Below, piece after piece: positions 1 through 5,500 of a stretch of 13,279 bases of DNA; the stretch's first letter is position 1; each line of letters starts with the position of its first letter. This stretch comes from CAZKUN01 sp964555935 (GTDB lineage: Bacteria; Armatimonadota; Zipacnadia; Zipacnadales; VGFC01): assembly GCA_964555935.1 (NCBI GenBank), contig CAZKUN010000245.1, forward strand, positions 1 through 13,279. Direction: 5' to 3'. Position numbers and translations under genes: made by a program. The notes beneath the pieces were generated by a model, which saw only the letters and a list, made by a program, of their open reading frames with translations, ran no database searches and was not told where the DNA came from.

Positions 1-606
1 GTCATCCCACGGGATGTAGTCGTAGAAGTCGCCCGAGGCAATCACGCTCGGCGCGAGGTGAGCGCCCACCGCAATGGGCCCCATCGTGGCCTCGCCGGGC
101 GGCAGCATGCGTTGCTGGAAGTCACCCAGCAACCCGACGGCCTCGCCGACTTGAGCCATGTCCTCGACCTCAATGCGGTCGTGCAGCGCGCGCATGAGCG
201 GGGCGGCGTAGTGCAGCGGCTCCGTCCGCTCGACCGCGCGGTCGATGATCGCCAGCAATTCCTGCGGTTGGAAGTCCTTGGGGAGGAAGTGATCCGCGCC
301 CGAGGTATAGCTCTCGGTCCGGTGCTCCACATCCGACATCGCGGTCAACATGACGATCGGCGTGTGCGCTAGGTTGTCGTCGGCGCGGAGTTGGCGGACC
401 ATCTCCGGCCCGAGCATCCGCGGCATCATCCAATCGGCGATCACCAGGTCTGGTTGAATCTCGCGCGCCTTCTCCAGCCCCGCCTTGCCGTCGGAGGCCT
501 CCTCGACCGTCCAACCCACGAGATACTGCTTCAGCAGCGCCCGCATCGTCGGGTCGTCATCCACGACGAGAATCACTCCGCGTGGCTCTGCTCCACCGTC
601 AGTCAC
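1..606 (-). CDS. Response regulator with C-terminal SpoIIE/PP2C-type phosphatase domain (partial, runs off left edge)
   Basis: The visible 202 residues begin with a CheY-like receiver domain (about residues 11-127): acidic cluster DDD at 16-18, phospho-acceptor Asp58 in the segment IADWMMP, Thr88 in MLTA and the conserved Lys110 in LPKDF. A linker (about 128-160) leads into the start of a PP2C/SpoIIE phosphatase domain: QQRMLPPGE near 164-172, then GDFYDY at 192-197, whose Asp residues are the expected metal ligands. The family (RsbU/RssB-like) dephosphorylates an anti-sigma-factor antagonist in the cytoplasm when the receiver is phosphorylated; the partner here is unknown. I chose a GTG start at 606 because a purine-rich AGGGGG lies 9 bases upstream and the receiver needs this N-terminus. 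A second in-frame GTG ten codons later would remove only the leader. The rest of the catalytic domain lies outside the window. The spacer upstream holds repeated palindromes that may be operators. Family assignment is firm; the pathway is inferred. Confidence 0.9.
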   Translation of the reverse strand, partial: MTDGGAEPRGVILVVDDDPTMRALLKQYLVGWTVEEASDGKAGLEKAREIQPDLVIADWMMPRMLGPEMVRQLRADDNLAHTPIVMLTAMSDVEHRTESYTSGADHFLPKDFQPQELLAIIDRAVERTEPLHYAAPLMRALHDRIEVEDMAQVGEAVGLLGDFQQRMLPPGEATMGPIAVGAHLAPSVIASGDFYDYIPWDD

Positions 607-715
607 TGGTGCGCGCCCCCTAATCAACCGGCTGGCCGGGAAACTCCATGGTGCAGCGGAGGATTCAATGACCGCGCGCCGGCCACCTCCACCAATCGCG
701 GCCGTCCCATCTCAT

Positions 716-756
716 ACCGTATGACGATCGTCGATGCCAACCGTACGACGATCGTC
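716..756 (-). promoter_or_regulatory. Pair of 17-bp direct repeats with internal palindromes upstream of the response regulator gene (putative operator)
   Basis: Positions 716-732 and 740-756 carry the same 17-base sequence ACCGTAYGACGATCGTC with one difference (T at 722, C at 746), at a 24-bp period. Each ends in the perfect 10-bp palindrome GACGATCGTC (723-732 and 747-756). A third shorter match, CGATCGTC, follows at 758-765. They lie 110-150 bases upstream of the GTG start at 606, in the spacer before the response regulator gene. Paired palindromic sites at near-integral helical spacing are typical of dimeric regulator binding. No clear -35/-10 pair could be placed, so the regulatory role is inference. 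The repeats are directly visible. Confidence 0.5.
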
Positions 757-833
757 TCGATCGTCGGTGCCGAAGGCATGTAGGAGCGTCCTCAATATCC
801 ATCTCAGGAACCGCGCGATGGTCTCTACCGTCA

Positions 834-2669
834 CTACGGGGAAGCCGTCGAGGGGTCCGCCTTGAACGCAAGCAGCGCGTTCGACACCCGCCGCTCGCAC
901 CCGTCACACGGGCGGTTCACGAGGCCGCCGCCGACGACGAGTGTCGTCGAACCGCCGCCGTCGAGGTTCATCGCGTCGCGCGCGCCTTGTTTGACGAGGA
1001 ACAGGGCCAGTTCGCCGAGCGTCAGCCCGGCGCTGTAGTTGCTCTGCCGACCATCCGCGACGACGAACAGAACGTCACCGTTCGGCATGACGGCGAGGGC
1101 GCTCCGAGGCGCGGCGCTGGCCGAAACATCCGAGCGGAAGCTCTCGGCCGTCGCCGTGACATATGGGCGCCCGTTCGCAACGAGTCTCGGGCCGCCCCCG
1201 ATGGCGTGGCGCAAGCCCGGCCACGACGGATTCGTGCCGAGCTGGAGTTGCGCGATGCCGCCGACCGTTGCCTTTCCGAGTTGCGCTCGCCGAGGCCCCA
1301 CCGCGCTGAGCACCCACCCGCCCTCGGGGATCACCATCCCGCGTCCCTCGGTGTTGACGCGCAGGACTTGACCGTTCGCCGCCAGCATCACGCGCGTCGC
1401 GACGCGATCGGTCTTCTCGGGCGTGGCGTTGCCCCACCGACGCGAGTACATGATCATCTCATCGGGCTGAGAGTGCCCTGTATTGAGCTTACCGATGCTG
1501 AACGTCCCCGCGCCGGGGAGCGTGATCTTGCTGGCGAAGCGCACGTTGCCCATCTGGATCGATCCGTCTTGCATGATGCCCATGACCGTTCGGCCGAGGA
1601 TCGGCTCCTTGATCCACTCGCCGTCGATCACCAGCATCCCGAGCGGCGAGCCGTCCGACGCGAAGAACCCGCCGTTGACGGCTCCGTACGCCCCGAATCT
1701 TCGGGCGATCTGGCCGACGGTGGCTTTGCCTTTGACCGAACCGGTGGCCAGCGCGGGCTTGAGCTTGATCTTCCCCTCGGCGGCCCGCAGCAGAAGGCTG
1801 AAGACCACGGTCGTCCCGCGCGACGTCCCGATCTTGTGCGTCTTCCAGTCCGTGCGGCGCGCGTAGGCGAGCTGGTCGGGCGCCTTGGCTGGGCCAGGTT
1901 CCTCGGGCTTCAGGCGCGGGAAGTCGACGACGATGCGATGAGGGTCCATCAGCGTGAACACGAGCGCCTGGGTCGGGCAGCGATGCCCGATCACAACCTT
2001 CGTGCCGCCATCGATCATCGGCTCTTGGGCGACCTCGGGCACGAGTTCTTCCGGGAACGTCAACGCGCGAAACGTCTTCGCCGCCGTCCCTACCGGCGCG
2101 GGTACGGTGATGACCACGGTGCTCGCATCCTGCTCCCAGCTGAAGAGCGCCGGCGCGCTCACGTCGATGACCACCCGAGCCCAATCGGCGTGCGAGCCTT
2201 GCCGGATGTCAGTTACCTCAGCGGGCGCGCCGGTGATCGCGAGTTGCGTGTCCTCCGGGCGGCTGATGACGAGGTCGAAGTTCGCGGAGAGCGTCGATGA
2301 GGGGATATGCATTTCCCCGCCCTGCATGCGCGGGGGGTGCGTGGCGAGCTTCTCGCCTTCGTCGTTCACATAGCGCGTCGTGTTGGCCCGGACAAAGATC
2401 TTCTTCCCGTACGTGCCGACGACCCAGATGCCCTTCGGCTCGGTCGGCATGACCGCGATGCCCAGTCGGTGGGAGAGAACGCTCGCGGGCAGCAGCACGT
2501 CGCCGGCCTCAACCAGCGGCGCGGGGTTCATCGGCGAAGGCTCGCCGTTGACGATCAGCGTAAACGGTGCCGCCCCCGCGGCGGCCGAGACTATCAGCCC
2601 CACCACCAGGCAGGCAGACGCGCCGTAAACCCATCGTATCGTTGTGGTGCAATGCAAGCTTCGATTCAT
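834..2669 (-). CDS. Exported phosphodiester glycosidase (NAGPA-type) with stalk-like and AMIN-like N-terminal domains
   Basis: The protein has 611 residues. An N-terminal signal peptide (basic start MNRSLHC, hydrophobic core about 13-33, cleavage likely near AGAA) indicates export. Residues about 35-138 resemble the copper-amine-oxidase N-terminal stalk domain (NGEPSPMNPAPLVEAGDVLLP), and about 145-255 resemble an AMIN-type beta domain, often used to bind envelope polysaccharide. Residues about 285-605 match the NAGPA/phosphodiester glycosidase family, with NGGFF at 332-336, GGGP at 491-494, ADGRQSNYSAGLT near 538-550 and NLDGGGSTTLVV at 568-579; RRVSNALL closes the domain. The family cleaves sugars from phosphodiester-linked substrates, but the substrate here is unknown. 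A longer in-frame reading to 2861 exists, but ATG at 2669 has GAAGG six bases upstream and begins a proper signal peptide. The longer form would translate the intergenic palindrome and overlap the leuS 3' end. The gene follows leuS with a 109-bp spacer. Confidence 0.88.
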   Translation of the reverse strand: MNRSLHCTTTIRWVYGASACLVVGLIVSAAAGAAPFTLIVNGEPSPMNPAPLVEAGDVLLPASVLSHRLGIAVMPTEPKGIWVVGTYGKKIFVRANTTRYVNDEGEKLATHPPRMQGGEMHIPSSTLSANFDLVISRPEDTQLAITGAPAEVTDIRQGSHADWARVVIDVSAPALFSWEQDASTVVITVPAPVGTAAKTFRALTFPEELVPEVAQEPMIDGGTKVVIGHRCPTQALVFTLMDPHRIVVDFPRLKPEEPGPAKAPDQLAYARRTDWKTHKIGTSRGTTVVFSLLLRAAEGKIKLKPALATGSVKGKATVGQIARRFGAYGAVNGGFFASDGSPLGMLVIDGEWIKEPILGRTVMGIMQDGSIQMGNVRFASKITLPGAGTFSIGKLNTGHSQPDEMIMYSRRWGNATPEKTDRVATRVMLAANGQVLRVNTEGRGMVIPEGGWVLSAVGPRRAQLGKATVGGIAQLQLGTNPSWPGLRHAIGGGPRLVANGRPYVTATAESFRSDVSASAAPRSALAVMPNGDVLFVVADGRQSNYSAGLTLGELALFLVKQGARDAMNLDGGGSTTLVVGGGLVNRPCDGCERRVSNALLAFKADPSTASP

Positions 2670-2687
2670 TAGTGCCTTCGTCGCCGT

Positions 2688-2719
2688 CCGCCGCGTAGCG
2701 ACGGGCTTCCAGCCCGTCG
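2688..2719. repeat. Dispersed palindromic repeat, type A, copy 1
   Basis: The 32 bases at 2688-2719 are identical to 11368-11399, about 8.7 kb away. The core is a hairpin with a 9-bp stem CGACGGGCT / AGCCCGTCG (2699-2707 and 2711-2719) and loop TCC, preceded by the shared leader CCGCGTAG. It lies in the 109-bp spacer between leuS and the phosphodiester glycosidase gene. It could form a stable RNA hairpin there, but there is no T-run to make it a standard terminator. Beside it, 2735-2778 holds CT-rich sequence with a near-repeat of CGGCTCCTG. Confidence 0.85.
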
Positions 2720-2778
2720 GCCGTCTCCGCCGTCGCCGTTCCCCCGGCTCCTGACTCCGGGCTCCTGTCTCCCGCCGT

Positions 2779-5205
2779 TCAAACCACGATGTTAACCAGC
2801 TTGTTCGGCACGTAGATGATCTTACGCGCTTCCTTCCCATCCATCGCCCGGACCACGGCATCCTCAGACAGCGCCATCGCCTCCAGCGCCTCCTGCTCCG
2901 AGTCCTTCGGCACGGTCAGCCGCGCGCGGAGTTTGCCCATGACCTGCACGACAATCAGCACCTCGTCTTGCTCCAGCTTCGAGGCATCGAACTCCGGCCA
3001 CGGTTGTTGATGTACCGAGAACTCTTGGCCGAGCTGCTCCCACAGCTCCTCGGCGATGATCGGGCAAATGGGCGCCAGCATCCTTACAAACGTCGCCCAC
3101 GCCTCGAGAGATCGCTCGCCCTCTTCGCGCGCCCGGTTCAGGTAGGTCATCAGCGCCGAGATCGCCGTGTTGTAGCGGAACGCCTCCATGTCCTCGGTGA
3201 CCTGCTTGATGGCCACATGCAGATCGCGCGCGCACGACTTCTTCGGCGGCTCATCCGTCACGCCGCCAGCAATGTAGGTGTGGACGCGGTCGAGGAACCG
3301 CCGCTGCCCCGAGATCGCCTCATCACTGAAGTCGCCGCCCTGGTCGTAGGGTCCCAGGAACATCAGGTATGCGCGGAAAGTATCGGCGCCGAACTTCTCG
3401 ATGTAGTCGTCCGGGTTCACCACATTCCCCTTGGACTTGCTCATCTTGGAGCCGTCCTTGGTGATGATCCCATGCGCCACGAACTTCTCGAACGGCTCCT
3501 CACACGGCAGCAGGCCCATGTCGTGCAGCGCCATGGTGATGAAGCGCGTGTAGAGCAGATGCAAGCACGCGTGCTCTTTGCCGCCGATATACATCTTCAC
3601 GGGCAGCCACTTCGCCGTCAGTTCCGGGTCCCACGCCACGTCGTCGCGACCGCTCGACGGATACCGCATGAAATACCACGCGCTGTCCAGGAAGTTGTCC
3701 ATCACATCGACTTCGCGCTTCGCGGGGCCCCCGCATTTCGGGCACGTGGTGTTGACGAATTCCTCGTCTCGCGCCAGCGGCGGCAGGCCCGAGTCGTCGG
3801 GCTGATAATCTTCCATGTCTGGCAGCAGCACCGGCAGATCCTCAACCGGAACCGGCACGTGCCCGCAGGCATCGCACTTGATGATCGGAACCGGCGGGCC
3901 CCAGTACCTCTGCCGCGACAGGCACCAGTCCCGCAGCCGAAACTGCACCTCCGCCTCGCCCTTGCCTTGCGCGGCCAGCCACTCGGTAATCCTGTCCTTC
4001 GCCTCCATCGAGGCCAGGCCGTCGAACTCGCCGCAGTTCATCGCCTCGCCGTCACCTGTCCAGGCCCCCTCGTCGATCGAGTGGTCCTCAGGGCAGGTGA
4101 TGACCTGCGTGATCTCCAGGTCAAACGTCGTCGCGAACTCGTGGTCTCGCGTATCGTGCGCCGGCACCGCCATGATCGCGCCCGAGCCATATCCGATCAG
4201 CACGTAATCGGCGATCCAGACGGGGATGCGAGCGCCCGTCGCGGGGTTTATGCAGTGGGCCCCGGTGAACGCGCCCGTCTTCTCGCCCGCGCTCTCGATC
4301 CGATCCTGCTCCGTCCGCGCGGTCGCCCAGGCGACGTATTTCTCCACCTCATCGCGGCGCTCGTCGCCGGTGATCTCCCCCACCAGCGGGTGCTCCGGCG
4401 CCATCACCATATACGTCGCGCCAAAGACGGTATCGGGCCGCGTGGTGAAGACGCTCAACGTCTCGTCCCGACCTTCCAGCTCAAACGTGAGGTTCGCGCC
4501 ATCAGATCGACCGATCCAGTTGCGCTGCGCGGTCTTGATGACATCCGACCAATCGATCCAGTCCAGGTTATCCAGCAGCTTCTGCGCGTAGGCGGTGATC
4601 TTCAGGAACCACTGCTCCAGGTACTTCCCCTCAACCGGCACGCCGTGCCGCTCGCAGACGCCGCCCTCGGCCTGCTCGTCACTCAGCACCGTCTTGCACT
4701 CCGGGCACCAGTTGACTCTGGCAGCTTTCCGGTACGCCAGGCCCGCCTCGTAGAGCTTGGTGAAGATCCACTGGGTCCACTTGTAGTAGCCGGGGTCGGT
4801 CGTGTTGACCTCATGCCCCCAGTCGAACATCGACCCGAGGCTCTTGAGCTGGTTGTCGCGGAAGTTGGCGACATTGCGCCCGATCAGCGTAGCCGGATGC
4901 TCGCCGATCTTCATCGCGAAGTTCTCGCTGTGGATGCCGAACGCATCGAAGCCCATCGGCTCGAACACGTCATTGCCCCGCATCCGCCAGTAGCGCCCTT
5001 GGATGTCGGCGCCGGTGAACGCGAAGACGTTCCCCACGTGCAGGCCTTCGGCTGACGGGTACGGGAACATCATCAGGTTGAAGAACGGGTTCTCCGCCCC
5101 CTCGAGGTCCGTCTTGTAGACCCCGTCTTGCTCCCAACGCTGCTGCCATTTCTCCGCGATGGCTGCATGGTCAAATCGATCCGCCCGTGGTTCATTGCTG
5201 CTCAT
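2779..5205 (-). CDS. leuS: Leucyl-tRNA synthetase (class I, with CP1 editing domain)
   Basis: The product charges tRNA-Leu with leucine using ATP in the cytoplasm. It has 808 residues, slightly below the usual 820-870. The catalytic Rossmann fold starts with MMFPYPSAEGLHVGN (45-59), where the HIGH signature reads HVGN. A zinc-ribbon-like CPEC is at 167-170 with a further Cys at 184. The CP1 editing domain shows TTRPDT (254-259) and GYGSGAIMAVPAHDTRD (338-354) with its conserved Asp. Further cysteines at 444/447 and 488/491 suggest a second zinc knuckle. MDNFLDSAWYF (502-512) precedes the KMSKS loop at 587-591, followed by the helical anticodon-binding domain and the C-terminal ending NKLVNIVV. 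ATG at 5205 is chosen because GGAG lies five bases upstream (TTTGGAGTGAAC) and the protein then starts just before the catalytic domain. Longer in-frame starts would read through intergenic palindromes. The terminal TGA at the normal LeuRS end shows that TGA is read as stop here. Confidence 0.97.
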   Translation of the reverse strand: MSSNEPRADRFDHAAIAEKWQQRWEQDGVYKTDLEGAENPFFNLMMFPYPSAEGLHVGNVFAFTGADIQGRYWRMRGNDVFEPMGFDAFGIHSENFAMKIGEHPATLIGRNVANFRDNQLKSLGSMFDWGHEVNTTDPGYYKWTQWIFTKLYEAGLAYRKAARVNWCPECKTVLSDEQAEGGVCERHGVPVEGKYLEQWFLKITAYAQKLLDNLDWIDWSDVIKTAQRNWIGRSDGANLTFELEGRDETLSVFTTRPDTVFGATYMVMAPEHPLVGEITGDERRDEVEKYVAWATARTEQDRIESAGEKTGAFTGAHCINPATGARIPVWIADYVLIGYGSGAIMAVPAHDTRDHEFATTFDLEITQVITCPEDHSIDEGAWTGDGEAMNCGEFDGLASMEAKDRITEWLAAQGKGEAEVQFRLRDWCLSRQRYWGPPVPIIKCDACGHVPVPVEDLPVLLPDMEDYQPDDSGLPPLARDEEFVNTTCPKCGGPAKREVDVMDNFLDSAWYFMRYPSSGRDDVAWDPELTAKWLPVKMYIGGKEHACLHLLYTRFITMALHDMGLLPCEEPFEKFVAHGIITKDGSKMSKSKGNVVNPDDYIEKFGADTFRAYLMFLGPYDQGGDFSDEAISGQRRFLDRVHTYIAGGVTDEPPKKSCARDLHVAIKQVTEDMEAFRYNTAISALMTYLNRAREEGERSLEAWATFVRMLAPICPIIAEELWEQLGQEFSVHQQPWPEFDASKLEQDEVLIVVQVMGKLRARLTVPKDSEQEALEAMALSEDAVVRAMDGKEARKIIYVPNKLVNIVV

Positions 5206-5240
5206 GTTCACTCCAAAGTCCGTATCCGTTGCCTTTGTAG

Positions 5241-5260
5241 GGGCGCGATTCATCGCGCCC
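5241..5260. repeat. Palindrome GGGCGCGAT/ATCGCGCCC in the leuS leader
   Basis: A perfect inverted repeat GGGCGCGAT (5241-5249) / ATCGCGCCC (5252-5260) is separated by two bases, so it would fold as an 8-bp stem with a 4-base loop. It starts 36 bases upstream of the leuS ATG and would lie in the leuS leader if transcription starts further up. The same motif is, from memory, a common dispersed element in some GC-rich environmental genomes; only one copy is present here. Confidence 0.7.
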
Positions 5261-5279
5261 TGCCGTCGCCGTCCCGTAG

Positions 5280-5318
5280 GACAGGCGCAGGGAAACTCCG
5301 CGAGTTTCCACGCCTGTC
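5280..5318. repeat. Compound palindrome, type B (GACAGGCG outer stem), short form
   Basis: The outer stem GACAGGCG (5280-5287) / CGCCTGTC (5311-5318) encloses an inner stem GGAAACTC (5291-5298) / GAGTTTCC (5302-5309) with a three-base loop, CGC. The same outer stem recurs at 11132-11194 and 11282-11344, where an extra 28-base hairpin sits at the position of this loop. Confidence 0.85.
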
Positions 5319-5337
5319 GCCTTCGCCGTCCGTGCCC

Positions 5338-5379
5338 GCGGCTCCCAGGGAAACTCGGTGTCTGAGTTTCCAGAGCCGC
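5338..5379. repeat. Nested palindrome: GCGGCTC hairpin filled with a GGAAACTC hairpin
   Basis: The outer stem GCGGCTC (5338-5344) / GAGCCGC (5373-5379) contains the inner hairpin GGAAACTC (5349-5356), loop GGTGTCT (5357-5363), GAGTTTCC (5364-5371). The inner unit is bounded by CCA on both sides (5345-5347 and 5370-5372). The outer hairpin alone, with loop TCCA, is present at 11448-11465. This pair looks like an empty and a filled site. Confidence 0.85.
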
Positions 5380-5440
5380 TAGCTCAACCCTCTCACGATC
5401 CTCCCACACCTCTCCTTGCACCCAATGCAGCCTACCGGGA

Positions 5441-5468
5441 CCAGGGAAACTCGGTGTCTGAGTTTCCA
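5441..5468. repeat. GGAAACTC inner hairpin element, solo copy
   Basis: GGAAACTC (5445-5452), loop GGTGTCT (5453-5459), GAGTTTCC (5460-5467), bounded by CCA at 5441-5443 and 5466-5468. Its 28 bases are identical to 5345-5372. It is 32 bases beyond the stop codon of the GH20-like gene and could cap that transcript's 3' end. No outer stem comparable to the other copies is evident; a short CGGCTTCCAGCCGG palindrome adjoins it on the right. Confidence 0.8.
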
Positions 5469-5500
5469 CGGCTTCCAGCCGGCAGCCGTTGCCGTCTCCC

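Larger units (their letters stand above)
5206..5500. other. Repeat-filled spacer between the GH20-like gene and leuS
   Basis: This 295-bp gap contains no coding sequence I can support. Open frames across it exist only as extensions of leuS and encode repeat-derived peptides such as ETQTPSFPG twice. It holds four separate palindromes (listed individually), at 5241-5260, 5280-5318, 5338-5379 and 5441-5468. A short type-A-like stem, CGGCTTCCAGCCGG, lies just to the right at 5469-5482. The piece nearest leuS (5206-5240) carries its ribosome binding site. No convincing promoter hexamers were found. Confidence 0.7.

Noticed and set aside
638..646. GGGAAACTC near the response regulator start
   Set aside because: Only one arm of the inner hairpin; without the GAGTTTCC partner it may be chance.
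987..2300. 437-residue plus-strand open frame opposite the phosphodiester glycosidase
   Set aside because: Arg- and Ala-rich composition without motifs; fully antisense to a well-supported gene.
2968..5055. 695-residue plus-strand open frame opposite leuS
   Set aside because: It is antisense to an unambiguous leuS, rich in Arg/His/Leu with no domain pattern; a GC-rich codon-position shadow.
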